A DNA stretch of 33,200 nt, from assembly GCA_018713215.1 (NCBI GenBank), contig DVFO01000004.1:1-33200 (forward strand), written 5' to 3'. The DNA is from Enterenecus faecium. Its GTDB lineage: Bacteria > Bacillota > Clostridia > Oscillospirales > Oscillospiraceae. Below the pieces are notes generated by a model. The model was not told where the DNA came from, made no database searches, and saw nothing but the letters and a program-made list of their open reading frames with translations. Shown here one piece after another: positions 1 to 8,426 of this stretch (position 1 is the stretch's first letter; the number at the start of each line of letters is the position of its first letter). The translations under genes were made by a program, and so were the position numbers.

Positions 1-19
1 CCCCCGGCATAGCCGGGGG
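1..19. repeat. GC-rich hairpin, left copy
   Basis: A CCCCCGGC/GCCGGGGG type hairpin at the window edge. It differs at two positions from the hairpin at 669-687 on the other side of the IS element and is followed by a similar TT-rich stretch. It may be a duplicated terminator split by the insertion, or part of the mobile unit. Confidence 0.6.
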
Positions 20-95
20 TTCTTCATATGCGGGCAAAGCCCTTTGTTACTAGCCACGCCTCAAGGCGTTAGTACGGTCTGCCACTTGCGAAAGA

Positions 96-563
96 TTAGT
101 GCTTGCTACCCGTAAACGGGTCGATGTATTCCTTGATTGTCATCTGGTCCCCAATTTGGTCTTCTTTGAGCTGGTTCTGGATATACTCTGCTATCTTTTT
201 CGCATTTTTCCCTGCTGTGTCCACGTAGTACCCTCGGCACCAAAATTGCCGATTCCCATACTTGTACTTCAAGTTGCTGTGCCGCTCAAAAATGATGAGG
301 CTACTTTTCCCCTTGAGAAACCCTACGAAACTGGACACGCTCATTTTCGGCGGTATCTCTACAAGCATATGTATATGGTCGGGACACACTTCTGCTTCTA
401 CAATCTTTACCTGCTTCCAGTTGCACAACTCTCTCAGTATTTTCCCTATTTCTACTCTGTTGTCCTTATAAAAGACTTTCCTGCGGTATTTCGGTGCAAA
501 CACAATGTGATATTTACAATTCCATGTACTGTGTGATAAACTATGATTGTCATTGGGCTTCAT
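96..563 (-). CDS. tnpA: IS200-type Y1 (HUH) transposase TnpA
   Basis: A 155-residue protein of the usual size for the Y1 transposase family, which cuts and rejoins single-stranded DNA at element ends through a 5'-phosphotyrosine intermediate. The HUH metal-binding motif is visible as DHIHML near residue 63, and the catalytic tyrosine is in AEYIQNQ near residues 126-132, with the expected downstream Gln. The frame is intact, so the element could be active. The start at 563 is supported by AAGGAGG at 573-579 with 9-nt spacing. That ribosome binding site lies in one arm of a 13-bp stem (574-586 / 618-630), so translation is probably kept low, as known for IS200. Confidence 0.93.
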   Translation of the reverse strand: MKPNDNHSLSHSTWNCKYHIVFAPKYRRKVFYKDNRVEIGKILRELCNWKQVKIVEAEVCPDHIHMLVEIPPKMSVSSFVGFLKGKSSLIIFERHSNLKYKYGNRQFWCRGYYVDTAGKNAKKIAEYIQNQLKEDQIGDQMTIKEYIDPFTGSKH

Positions 564-573
564 GCCTTTTGTC

Positions 574-630
574 CTCCTTTTGATACTTTTGTGCAGTTGG
601 CAGACCGCACTCTTATTGTATCAAAAGGAG
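574..630 (-). promoter_or_regulatory. tnpA leader hairpin that masks its ribosome binding site
   Basis: CTCCTTTTGATAC complement arms at 574-586 and 618-630 pair over 13 bp without mismatch and enclose a second hairpin at 591-610. The arm nearest tnpA contains its AAGGAG. In the plus direction the same stem is followed by six T (631-636), so it may also stop transcription entering from the left. This matches the translational repression and insulation described for IS200 left ends; the activity itself is inferred. Confidence 0.7.
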
Positions 631-668
631 TTTTTTCTTCATATGGAACGCTAAAGCTTTTTTTGAAC

Positions 669-690
669 TCCCCGGCACAGCCGGGGGTTT
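669..690. repeat. GC-rich hairpin, right copy
   Basis: Second copy of the hairpin seen at 1-19, followed by TTTT on the plus strand, so it looks like an intrinsic terminator for plus-strand transcription. It sits back to back with the upp terminator at 700-743. Confidence 0.6.
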
Positions 691-699
691 TCATTAGAC

Positions 700-743
700 A
701 AAAAAATCGTCCCGGATTTTCGAGCAGAAAATCCGGGACGATT
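700..743 (-). terminator. Intrinsic terminator of upp
   Basis: Arms 705-720 and 728-743 pair perfectly over 16 bp around a 7-nt loop, and the minus strand continues into a run of T (complement of 700-706). It lies 9 nt beyond the upp stop codon. Confidence 0.9.
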
Positions 744-752
744 CTTTATTCT

Positions 753-1382
753 TTACTTGGTGCCGAAGATGCGGTCGCCAGCGTCGCCCAGACCGGGCAC
801 GATATAGCCGTGGTCGTTGAGCTTCTCATCCAGCCCAGCCACGTAGATGTCCACGTCGGGGTGCTCCTTCTGGATGCAGGCAATGCCCTCGGGAGCGGCC
901 AGCACGTTCATCAGCTTGATGTGCTTGCAGCCGTAGCCCTTGAGGAAGGTGATGGCAGCGGCAGCGGAGCCACCGGTGGCCAGCATGGGGTCCAGCACGA
1001 TGACATCCCGCTCGGCAATGTCGCTGGGCATCTTGCAGTAGTACTCCACGGGAGCCAGAGTCTCAGGGTCCCGGTACAGGCCGATGTGCCCCACCTTGGC
1101 GGAGGGAATCAGGTTCAGAATACCGTCCACCATGCCCAGGCCAGCCCGGAGAATGGGCACCACAGCCAGCTTCTTGCCGGCCAGCATCTTAAAGGTGCCG
1201 GTGGCCACGGGAGTCTCAATGGTCACATCCTTCAGAGGCAGGTCCCGGGTGGCCTCGTAGCACATCAGCCCTGCAATCTCAGAGACGATGCTGCGAAAGT
1301 CCTTCACGCCGGTGTTCTTGTCCCGCAGGATGGACAGCTTGTGCTGCAGGAGCGGATGGTCCAAAACGTGTACTTTTTCCAT
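753..1382 (-). CDS. upp: Uracil phosphoribosyltransferase
   Basis: Converts uracil and PRPP to UMP in pyrimidine salvage; cytosolic. The 209-residue length is typical. The PRPP-binding loop is visible as VIVLDPMLATGGSA (about residues 126-139), together with the PILRAGLGM segment and the C-terminal YIVPGLGDAGDR uracil-binding region. I chose the ATG at 1382 because AAAAGGGG (1393-1400) lies 10 nt upstream; an in-frame TTG at 1391 would leave only one base after that ribosome binding site. It follows tsaB by 28 nt, probably as the last gene of tsaE-tsaB-upp, and ends in a strong terminator. Confidence 0.96.
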   Translation of the reverse strand: MEKVHVLDHPLLQHKLSILRDKNTGVKDFRSIVSEIAGLMCYEATRDLPLKDVTIETPVATGTFKMLAGKKLAVVPILRAGLGMVDGILNLIPSAKVGHIGLYRDPETLAPVEYYCKMPSDIAERDVIVLDPMLATGGSAAAAITFLKGYGCKHIKLMNVLAAPEGIACIQKEHPDVDIYVAGLDEKLNDHGYIVPGLGDAGDRIFGTK

Positions 1383-1410
1383 AGTCGTCAAACCCCTTTT
1401 CTTTTATCGG

Positions 1411-2121
1411 TCATTTGGTCAAAGATTTGCCCTGGGCCAAACGCTCCCGTTCGGCCTGGCTCAGGCGGTGGTACTGGGGTGCCATGGCAGCCCCGGACAC
1501 CAGCTGATCCCGGCGGGCCAGCTCCAGCCCTGCCCGGGCCACACCCCAAGCGGTCTGATAGATCAGGTGGGGCGGCATCCTAGTGGCGGATATTCCCCGC
1601 TCTTTGAGGAAATTATAACACAAGGATGCGCCATCTCCAACGAGAAATTTCGCATTGGAGGATTTTTCAAGCTCCTGGGCCAGCTGATCCAGGCCAATGG
1701 CGGCGTCTTCGCTCAACCGGGTCAGGGTCCCGTCCTGGGCCAAAAATCGGGCGGCGTACACCTGATTGCGCCGGGCGTCCATCACCGCGCAGATCTCCCC
1801 CTCCATGTGGGCGCACTGCCACGCCATGGACTCCAGGGTGGAGCAGGGCGCGCAGGGCTTCCCGTCGGGCCAAGCCAGGCCCTTGGCCGCGGCCACGCCG
1901 ATACGCACTCCAGTGAAGGAGCCAGGTCCAGCGGCCACTGCCACCACGTCAATGTCGTGGAGGGTGAGCCCCACGTTGTCCAGCAGCTGGGTCACCATGG
2001 GCATGAGGGTCACCGAGTGGGTCAGGCCGCTGTTCTGGAAGGACTGCCCCAGCAGCTTCTCGTCCTCAGTGATGGCCACCGAGGCGGTGACTGCCGAGGT
2101 CTCCAAGGCCAAAATTTTCAT
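1411..2121 (-). CDS. tsaB: tRNA threonylcarbamoyladenosine biosynthesis protein TsaB
   Basis: A 236-residue ASKHA-fold pseudo-peptidase. TsaB forms the TsaBDE complex that transfers threonylcarbamoyl onto A37 of ANN-decoding tRNAs. The N-terminal MKILALETSA and the AAGPGSFTGVRIG segment (about residues 64-76) are family hallmarks. Its start overlaps the tsaE stop by 4 nt (ATGA), indicating translational coupling. TsaD, the catalytic partner, is not in this window; TsaC is encoded about 16 kb away as a fusion. Confidence 0.93.
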   Translation of the reverse strand: MKILALETSAVTASVAITEDEKLLGQSFQNSGLTHSVTLMPMVTQLLDNVGLTLHDIDVVAVAAGPGSFTGVRIGVAAAKGLAWPDGKPCAPCSTLESMAWQCAHMEGEICAVMDARRNQVYAARFLAQDGTLTRLSEDAAIGLDQLAQELEKSSNAKFLVGDGASLCYNFLKERGISATRMPPHLIYQTAWGVARAGLELARRDQLVSGAAMAPQYHRLSQAERERLAQGKSLTK

Positions 2122-2543
2122 AGCTCTACCCCCTCTATGGTGATGATGCGGGTGTTGTCGTCCTCACCCCGGGAGATATCCACCCGAATAGTATCCCCGT
2201 CCAGGGCCTCGTCCACATTCTCGCTCCACTCCACGGCACACACGCCATTCCGGGCCAGGTAGTCCTCCCAGCCGATGTGGAACAGCTCGTCGGCGCTGCC
2301 CAAGCGGTACATGTCAAAGTGGAACAGGGGCAGGCGGCCCCCTTCATACTCATTGACGATGGTAAAGGTGGGGCTGGTCACCCGCTCTTCAATTCCCAAT
2401 CCCTCTGCCATTCCAGAGACAAAGGCGGTCTTCCCCGCCCCCAGGTCCCCGGTAAATGCCACCACGGCGCCCCCCTGGAGCGCCTGTGCCAATGTACGGC
2501 CCAACGCCCTGGTCTCGTCCGGGCTGTGGGTGATATACTGCAT
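2118..2543 (-). CDS. tsaE: tRNA t6A biosynthesis ATPase TsaE
   Basis: A 141-residue P-loop ATPase that energises the TsaBD complex in t6A37 synthesis. Walker A is GDLGAGKT at residues 32-39, followed by the family segment TSPTF and by FHFDMYRL with the Walker B-like acidic region. Start at 2543 has AGGTGA (2551-2556) 7 nt upstream. First gene of the tsaE-tsaB-upp unit, reading from the left arm of the divergent promoter at 2579-2611. Confidence 0.94.
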   Translation of the reverse strand: MQYITHSPDETRALGRTLAQALQGGAVVAFTGDLGAGKTAFVSGMAEGLGIEERVTSPTFTIVNEYEGGRLPLFHFDMYRLGSADELFHIGWEDYLARNGVCAVEWSENVDEALDGDTIRVDISRGEDDNTRIITIEGVEL

Positions 2544-2578
2544 AGCCGTTCACCTCAACTTGTAAACTCTTTCAAGAC

Positions 2579-2611
2579 AGTATAGCACACCCCGGCCATA
2601 TGTGCTATACT
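2579..2611. promoter_or_regulatory. Symmetric divergent promoter between tsaE and rodA
   Basis: A perfect 11-bp inverted repeat, AGTATAGCACA (2579-2589) and TGTGCTATACT (2601-2611), separated by 11 nt. Each arm read outward carries an extended -10 (TGC then TATACT), one toward tsaE (minus) and one toward rodA (plus). No good -35 is visible for either, as expected for extended -10 promoters. Predicted starts lie near 2572 (minus) and 2618 (plus). The symmetry also makes it a candidate operator. Confidence 0.65.
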
Positions 2612-2658
2612 AATCTTTATCATTGTGATCTTTCCCATATTATGAGAGGAGAACTCCC

Positions 2659-3828
2659 ATGGTCTTCATGGATAACCTTCGTGATTTCTTTAAAAAAGGG
2701 GACGTGCTGCTCCTGACCCTGTGCGTGTGCGCCAACCTCTTTGGCATCGCCCTGGTGTACAGCGCCACCCGGTACGACCCTGCCCTCCACACCTACCCCA
2801 TCAAACAGGCTATCTTTCTCTGCCTGGGCATTGTGATCTACATTTTCATCACCTTTGTAGACCTGGAATTTTTGCTGGAAAAGTGGTGGAAGGTATTTCT
2901 GGTGTTGGGTCTGGCCATCATCCTGCTGCTGCTCCCCTTCGGCCGAGACGACGGCACCGGAAACCGCAGCTGGGTCTTTCTCCCCGGCCTGTCCACCGGC
3001 TTCCAGCCCGGCGAGATGGCCAAGCTGGCCTACATCTGCGTGCTGGCCTGGCTCATCAACCACCAGCGCTCCTTTGGGGTGAGCCGATTCACCTCCCTGT
3101 TGAAGTACGCCGGGCTGACCATGCTCTTTGCTGGGATGCTGGCCGCCCTCTCCGGCGACTACGGCATGGTCCTGGTATATCTGTTCATCTTTGTCATCAT
3201 GGCCTGGGTGGGCGGCGTCCAGAAGCGGTGGTTCCTGGGAATAGGCATTCCCCTGGTGGCCGGAGTGGTCTTGCTATGGAATTTCGTGCTCCCCCACACC
3301 AAGTTCTGGACGGACTACCGCATCATGCGCTTCCGTGTGGTCTTTGACCACTCCCTGGACCCCCTGGGCCGGGGCTGGCAGCAGAGCCGCTCTCTGCTGG
3401 CCATTGGTTCCGGGCAGATCATCGGCATGGGCTACCTCCAGGGCAAACAGACCCAGTCCGCCCTGTCCCAGAACCTACCTGCCCGTCACACCGACTTCAT
3501 CTTCTCGGTATGTGGAGAGGAGCTGGGGCTGTTGGGGTGCTGCGTGGTGCTGCTGCTCCTCTTTGCCATCATCTTGCGCTGTGTGTGGGTGTCCCGGCAG
3601 GCCAAGAGCCGCATGTCCGCCTACATCGCCATGGGCATCGCCGCCATGCTCATGATTCAGACCATTCTCAACGTGGGCATGTGCCTGTACGTGGCCCCGG
3701 TCATTGGTCTGACTCTTCCCTTCTTCAGCTACGGCGGCTCCTCCACCCTCACCCTCTTTGTGGCCATGGGCATGGTGTCGGGCATTAAAATGAGGCCGCT
3801 GCCCAGCTGGCTCAAAGACCGAACTTAA
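2659..3828 (+). CDS. rodA: RodA/FtsW/SpoVE-family peptidoglycan polymerase
   Basis: A 389-residue polytopic membrane protein with about ten hydrophobic segments. SEDS proteins polymerise lipid II into glycan strands with a partner class B PBP. Visible motifs are LVYSATR in the first segment, the QPGEMAKL segment (usually QPSEFAK), SGDYGMVL, LPARHTDFIF with the catalytic-region Asp, and the C-terminal LPFFSYGGSS. The shape fits RodA best, although SpoVE/FtsW paralogues are hard to separate by eye. The start is fixed by AGGAGA (2647-2652). No partner PBP lies nearby. Transcribed from the right arm of the palindromic promoter. Confidence 0.88.
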   Translation: MVFMDNLRDFFKKGDVLLLTLCVCANLFGIALVYSATRYDPALHTYPIKQAIFLCLGIVIYIFITFVDLEFLLEKWWKVFLVLGLAIILLLLPFGRDDGTGNRSWVFLPGLSTGFQPGEMAKLAYICVLAWLINHQRSFGVSRFTSLLKYAGLTMLFAGMLAALSGDYGMVLVYLFIFVIMAWVGGVQKRWFLGIGIPLVAGVVLLWNFVLPHTKFWTDYRIMRFRVVFDHSLDPLGRGWQQSRSLLAIGSGQIIGMGYLQGKQTQSALSQNLPARHTDFIFSVCGEELGLLGCCVVLLLLFAIILRCVWVSRQAKSRMSAYIAMGIAAMLMIQTILNVGMCLYVAPVIGLTLPFFSYGGSSTLTLFVAMGMVSGIKMRPLPSWLKDRT

Positions 3829-3893
3829 TCGAATATTTTTCACCATTGGGTGCATGCTAGAGGTATCAACTCAGAGCAAGGAGGCACCCTCTT

Positions 3894-4853
3894 GTGAAAT
3901 ACCGTCTTTCCCTATTCTGCCTGCTGCTGGCCGGGGCCCTGACCATGCCGGTGTCCGCCGCCGTGGTCACCACCGTCAGCACCAGCGGGGACAACACCCC
4001 GCCAGTGGCGAAAAACCTTACCCTGACCACCTATCAGGACATTGCCATCACCAGCACCTTCTCCGCCGTGGACCCCGAGGGGGACCTGATCACCTACCAG
4101 GTGGTGGACAGCCCCGCCCGGGGCCAGGTGACCCTGGATGAGAAAGACACCTCCACCTTCTGGTACACCCCCTACGAGAACAAGAAGGGGTCCGACGTGT
4201 TCTCCTACGTGGCCATTGACAGCATGGGCAACGTCTCCGAGCCCGCCACCGTGGAGATCTCCATCACCGTGCCCACCTGTGGAGTGACCTATGCCGATCT
4301 GGACGGCAGCCCCTACCACTATGCCGCCCTGCGCCTGGCCGAGGAGGGTATCTACGTGGGCCGCCAAATGGCAGGGGTGGCCTACTTTGACCCGGACCAG
4401 TCCCTCACCCGGGAGGAATTTCTGGTGCTGGCCATGGACGTGACCCAAACCCAGCCCCTGGACGGAGTTTCCACCACCGGATTTTATGACGACGGAGACA
4501 TCTCCGCCTGGGCCAAAGGGTACGTCTCTGCGGCGGTGATGCAGGGGACCAGCCTGGGCCAGCAAAACGAAGCGGGTCAAGTGGTGTTCTCCCCCTCGGA
4601 CTCCATCACCCAGCTGGAGGCGGCGGTGATGCTGGAAGAGCTTCTGTGCACCACCGACATCCCCATCCACACCACCTCGGTGAGCCAAGAGATTCCCGCC
4701 TGGGCCAGCCAGTCGGTGGCCAACCTGGAGGCGCTGGACGTGGTGGCCCCTGGGGCCACTCTCTCGGACACCCTCACCCGGGGGGAAGCCGCCCAGATGC
4801 TCTCCGCCGCCCTGGATGTGGTGGACAGCCGGGAGACCAGCTGGTTTCAATAA
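3894..4853 (+). CDS. Secreted Ig/cadherin-like and SLH-domain protein
   Basis: A 319-residue exported protein starting at GTG (3894), with AAGGAGG at 3878-3884 deciding the start. Residues 1-22 form a signal peptide ending VSAA. Residues about 36-130 resemble a bacterial cadherin-like/Ig module (PPVA..., VDPEGDLITYQV, DVFSYVAIDSMGN). From about residue 135 on there are two to three SLH-like repeats (YADLDGSPYHYAAL, FDPDQSLTREEF, ISAWAKGYVSAAV, FSPSDSITQLEAA, LTRGEAAQML), which bind secondary cell-wall polymer. It is therefore probably a surface protein held non-covalently. It lies 65 nt after rodA with no terminator seen between, so it may be co-transcribed. Its specific role is unknown. Confidence 0.8.
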   Translation: MKYRLSLFCLLLAGALTMPVSAAVVTTVSTSGDNTPPVAKNLTLTTYQDIAITSTFSAVDPEGDLITYQVVDSPARGQVTLDEKDTSTFWYTPYENKKGSDVFSYVAIDSMGNVSEPATVEISITVPTCGVTYADLDGSPYHYAALRLAEEGIYVGRQMAGVAYFDPDQSLTREEFLVLAMDVTQTQPLDGVSTTGFYDDGDISAWAKGYVSAAVMQGTSLGQQNEAGQVVFSPSDSITQLEAAVMLEELLCTTDIPIHTTSVSQEIPAWASQSVANLEALDVVAPGATLSDTLTRGEAAQMLSAALDVVDSRETSWFQ

Positions 4854-4856
4854 GTA

Positions 4857-4895
4857 GAAGAGCTGGACAGAACCCAAGTTCTGTCCAGCTCTTTT
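4857..4895. terminator. Terminator between the SLH gene and ftsK
   Basis: Perfect 14-bp arms (4859-4872 / 4879-4892) with a 6-nt loop, followed by TTTT on the plus strand. It lies between convergent gene ends. The minus-strand flank is less T-rich, so it mainly serves the plus-strand gene. Confidence 0.85.
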
Positions 4896-4899
4896 CGTC

Positions 4900-7527
4900 T
4901 TAAAATGGCGGTAAATCCCGGCTCTGTTCCACGGCGTCCCCCTCAAAGGGGAACTCCTCCGGTACCGGCTCCGAGGGTTCGGGCACGGCGTCCACCATGT
5001 TCTGGCGGTACTGCATCTCCTGCCACTGTTCCTTGGTGATGAGCAGCTGGCGGGGCTTGGAGCCCTCAAAGGGCCCCACCACGCCCTTCTCCTCCATCTG
5101 GTCCACCAGACGGGCGGCTCGGCCGTAGCCCAGCTTCAGGCGGCGTTGGAGCATGGACACCGAGGCCTGTCCCACCTCCAGCACCACGTCGATGGCGGCG
5201 GGGAGCAGCTCGTCATAGTCCCCGCCCTGGTTGGGATCGGACCCGCCCACACCCTTGGCGCCCTTCTCCTTCTCCTCGGCGTGCTTTTCGATTTCGTGCA
5301 TCACCGATTCGTCATACTGGGCGGTGCCGCTCTGCTTGATGAAGTCCACCACCTGGGCCACCTCCTCCTCGGAGATGAAGCACCCCTGGACACGCTGGGG
5401 CTTGCCCTGGCCCAGAGGGGCATAGAGCATGTCGCCCTTGCCCACCAGCTTCTCGGCACCGGTGGTGTCCAGAATGATGCGGGACTCCAAGCTGGAGGCC
5501 ACGGCAAAGGCAATGCGGCTGGGGATGTTGGCCTTCATCAGGCCGGTAATCACATCGGCAGAGGGACGCTGGGTGGCAATGACCAGGTGCATGCCCGAGG
5601 CACGGCCCATCTGGGCCACCCGGCAGATGGACTCTTCCACCTCTTTGGCGGCCACCAGCATCAGGTCGGCCAGCTCGTCGATGACCACCACAATCTGGGG
5701 CATGGTGTCCCGCCCGCTCTTGCGGGCGTGGTTGTTGTAGGAGGCCAGGTCCTTGGCGCCAACCTCAGAGAAGGCCTTGTACCGCTTCATCATCTCACAC
5801 ACCGCCCATTGCAGGGCACCGGCAGCCTTCTTGGGGTCGGTGACCACGGGGATGAGCAGATGGGGGATGCCGTTGTACACCCCCAGCTCCACCATCTTGG
5901 GGTCCACCATGATGAGGCGCACCTCGTCGGGGGTGGCCTTGTACAGCAGAGAGATGATGAGGGAGTTGGTACACACCGACTTACCGGAACCGGTGGTACC
6001 GGCAATGAGCATGTGGGGCAGCTTGGCGATGTTGCCCACCACACAGTTGCCCCCGATGTCCTTGCCCACGGCAAAGGACACCTTGGAGGGGCTGTCGGTA
6101 AAGGCCCGGTCACTGATGACGTCCCGAATGGCCACAGGGCTGACCTGGCGGTTGGGCACCTCAATGCCCACGGTGGAAATCTTATCGGGGATGGGGGCCA
6201 CACGCACCGCGGAGGCGCCCAGCGCCAGGGCGATATCGTCGGAGAGGTTGGTGATCTTGTTCAGCTTCACCCCCTGCTCCAGTTCCAGCTCGTACCGGGT
6301 CACCGAGGGCCCCCGGGTGACGTTGACGATGTGGGCATCCACGCCGAAGGAGATGAGGGCGTCCTGGAGCCGCTGCTGATTGGTCTGGAGCTCTCCAGCG
6401 GCAGCCGCGGCCATGCCGCTGCCTTCCGCCAGCAGGGACACAGGGGGATAGCGGTACACCCCGGTGTTGCTCTGTTCCATGCCCGCCTCGATCTCCTGGG
6501 CCACCTGGGCGTGGGCCTGTTGAGCCTCCTGGCGGGTGACCTTCTCCACCGGAGGCTGGGCCGGGGCGGGGACGGGCTGAGCCACAGCCGGCTCAGGCTC
6601 CGGCTCCACCTGGGGTGCGGGGAAAATCTCGGGCAGTTCCTCCTCCACCGCCACCTCGCCTGTGGGCTCCTCTGAAACTGCGGCGGGCGGCGTAGGCTCA
6701 GCTTCCTTCCCCCACAGGTCGAACAGTTTCTTCTTTCGGGGGGCAGGCTGAGGGGCGGGGGTGTCGTCTACGGGAATATCAATGGCGGGTTTCCGCTCCC
6801 TTCTCCGAGGGGCGGGCGGCTGAGGCTCCTCATAGTTCTGGGGTTCTTCCTCTTCCTCCTCTTCCCACCGGGCTTGCCGGGCCTCTTCCCGCTCCTCCAT
6901 CCAGCCCCGCATATCCTGATAGAACTCCACCGGGGTGCGGTTAAAGGCAAAGAGCAAGGTGAGCAGGGTCACCACCAGAAGCACCACCATAGCCCCCACC
7001 GTACTGAAGGCGTAGCGGAAGGAGATGGCCAGGATGCCGCCCAGCACACCGCCGGAGTTGCTGCGCAGACCAGCCCTCCACAGCTGGCCCATGAGATTCA
7101 TCCCCCATGTAAAGCGGTTGCCGCTGAGCATGAGGTGGAGTATAGCCCCGGCCAGCACCGGCAACAGCAGCGCACAGGTCAGGCGCAGCCGCACCGGGCG
7201 GCGGCGGTGAAAGATCAAGATGTAGGCGCACAGCACCAAAACAGGCGGCGCCAGGTAGTAGCCATAGCCACACAGGCCCCGGAGCAAGTCGCAAAACAGG
7301 TCGATGAATGCGGCCTTGACACCAAAGTAGCCAAAAGAGCCAAAGAAGGCCAACACCAGGCACACCACGCCGCCAATCTCTCGGTGGTAGGAAGGAGCGG
7401 CAGGGGCCGTCTTCTTTCTGGGCTTGGCGGTGGAGGTCGTCTTCTTTTTGGTGCTTTTGGGAGCGGCAGACTTGCTCTGGGTCCGTTTCCCGCCGCTTTT
7501 GGTGGTTTTCTTTTGCGTTGAAGCCAT
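4900..7527 (-). CDS. ftsK: DNA translocase FtsK/SpoIIIE
   Basis: An 875-residue septal DNA pump that moves chromosome ends during division or sporulation. Order: a Lys/Ser/Thr-rich start (1-45), about four membrane segments (50-200), an acidic Pro/Glu linker (210-360), then the RecA-like motor. The motor has Walker A GTTGSGKS near residue 510, the Walker B region VVVIDELADLM and ATQRPSADVITG, followed by a C-terminal winged-helix gamma domain (AIDVVLEVGQASVSMLQRRL) that reads orienting DNA motifs. Start at 7527 has GAGGAGG just upstream. It follows uppP by 15 nt as an operon. Sequence alone does not tell vegetative SftA/FtsK from sporulation SpoIIIE. Confidence 0.95.
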   Translation of the reverse strand: MASTQKKTTKSGGKRTQSKSAAPKSTKKKTTSTAKPRKKTAPAAPSYHREIGGVVCLVLAFFGSFGYFGVKAAFIDLFCDLLRGLCGYGYYLAPPVLVLCAYILIFHRRRPVRLRLTCALLLPVLAGAILHLMLSGNRFTWGMNLMGQLWRAGLRSNSGGVLGGILAISFRYAFSTVGAMVVLLVVTLLTLLFAFNRTPVEFYQDMRGWMEEREEARQARWEEEEEEEPQNYEEPQPPAPRRRERKPAIDIPVDDTPAPQPAPRKKKLFDLWGKEAEPTPPAAVSEEPTGEVAVEEELPEIFPAPQVEPEPEPAVAQPVPAPAQPPVEKVTRQEAQQAHAQVAQEIEAGMEQSNTGVYRYPPVSLLAEGSGMAAAAAGELQTNQQRLQDALISFGVDAHIVNVTRGPSVTRYELELEQGVKLNKITNLSDDIALALGASAVRVAPIPDKISTVGIEVPNRQVSPVAIRDVISDRAFTDSPSKVSFAVGKDIGGNCVVGNIAKLPHMLIAGTTGSGKSVCTNSLIISLLYKATPDEVRLIMVDPKMVELGVYNGIPHLLIPVVTDPKKAAGALQWAVCEMMKRYKAFSEVGAKDLASYNNHARKSGRDTMPQIVVVIDELADLMLVAAKEVEESICRVAQMGRASGMHLVIATQRPSADVITGLMKANIPSRIAFAVASSLESRIILDTTGAEKLVGKGDMLYAPLGQGKPQRVQGCFISEEEVAQVVDFIKQSGTAQYDESVMHEIEKHAEEKEKGAKGVGGSDPNQGGDYDELLPAAIDVVLEVGQASVSMLQRRLKLGYGRAARLVDQMEEKGVVGPFEGSKPRQLLITKEQWQEMQYRQNMVDAVPEPSEPVPEEFPFEGDAVEQSRDLPPF

Positions 7528-7542
7528 AGCTTCCTCCTCACA

Positions 7543-8376
7543 TTAGAGTACGATAAAACCGGCAACCAGGGAAACTACGCCCACGAGCCAGCAGTAGTAT
7601 GCAAAATTGCCGAACTTGCCCTTGCTGGCCAGCAGGCGCACCAACTGGATGGAGAAGTACCCCACCACGCCGGCCACCACCATGCCCGCCAGATAGTTGG
7701 GCAGCAAACTGGTGTCCACACCTTCGCCCACGGCCTTGACCACCTTGAGCAAGGTAGCCCCCAGCACCGCAGGCAGGGACAGCAGGAAGGAATAGCGCAC
7801 GGCAAACTTCCGGTCGAAGCCCAGAAGCATACCGGCGGAAATGGTGCTGCCGGAACGAGAGATGCCGGGAATGGTGGCCACACCCTGGGCAATGCCCACC
7901 AGCAGAGCGTCCTTCATGGTGGCGGTGCGGGCGTTCTTACGTCCGCCGCCCATGCGGTCGGAGAAGAAGAGAATAAAGCCGGTGAGAATGAGCATCACCG
8001 ACACCGCAGCGGGATAGTTGCCCAGCTGCTCCACCACCCCCTCCAGGGGCAGGACCACAAACAGAGGCAGAGTACCCACGATGACCATCAACACCAGGCG
8101 GCGGGCCGTGGGGGGCCGGGACTCCCGGCTGCCGTGGCCGGAAAACAGAGAGGCGAAGCCGCGGAAGAACTCCACCACCATCTCCACAATGTCCTTCCAG
8201 TATACCACGCACACAGCGAGAAGCGTGGCAAAATGCAGCAGGATATTAAAGAGGTTATCCACCTCTTTCATCCCAAAGAAGTGCTGCAACAGGGTCAAAT
8301 GCCCGGAACTGGAGATGGGCAGAAATTCCGCCACGCCCTGGACAAAGCCCATAAACATTGACATGAGCAAGGACAA
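7543..8376 (-). CDS. uppP: Undecaprenyl-diphosphatase UppP (BacA)
   Basis: Integral membrane phosphatase that recycles undecaprenyl pyrophosphate to the lipid carrier phosphate used for cell-wall synthesis; loss confers bacitracin sensitivity in other species. Both catalytic motifs are present: EFLPISSSGH near the N terminus and GISRSGST in the middle, with about eight hydrophobic segments. I prefer the TTG start at 8376: GAGGTG (8383-8388) sits 6 nt upstream and the N terminus then has the usual spacing to GFVQG. A longer GTG start at 8385 would overlap that ribosome binding site. First gene of uppP-ftsK. Confidence 0.93.
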   Translation of the reverse strand: MSLLMSMFMGFVQGVAEFLPISSSGHLTLLQHFFGMKEVDNLFNILLHFATLLAVCVVYWKDIVEMVVEFFRGFASLFSGHGSRESRPPTARRLVLMVIVGTLPLFVVLPLEGVVEQLGNYPAAVSVMLILTGFILFFSDRMGGGRKNARTATMKDALLVGIAQGVATIPGISRSGSTISAGMLLGFDRKFAVRYSFLLSLPAVLGATLLKVVKAVGEGVDTSLLPNYLAGMVVAGVVGYFSIQLVRLLASKGKFGNFAYYCWLVGVVSLVAGFIVL

Positions 8377-8426
8377 GATTATCACCTCATTTTTCTTGAT
8401 TGCCCAGGACTGAAATCCGGTGCATC

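Larger units (their letters stand above)
20..645 (-). mobile_element. IS200/IS605-family element (tnpA only)
   Basis: A single small Y1 transposase gene is bracketed by subterminal hairpins, as in IS200-type elements that move as single-stranded DNA without target duplication. On the side upstream of tnpA there is an inner imperfect hairpin (arms 591-597 and 604-610) within a 13-bp perfect outer stem (574-586 / 618-630). On the downstream side are small hairpins at 56-69 and 32-42. A 14-bp inverted repeat with one mismatch (71-84 vs 598-611) and an 11-bp direct repeat TTCTTCATATG (20-30 and 635-645) also flank the gene. No tnpB/iscB-like gene accompanies it. Exact ends are uncertain; the bounds given are those of the 11-bp repeat. 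Confidence 0.75.
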
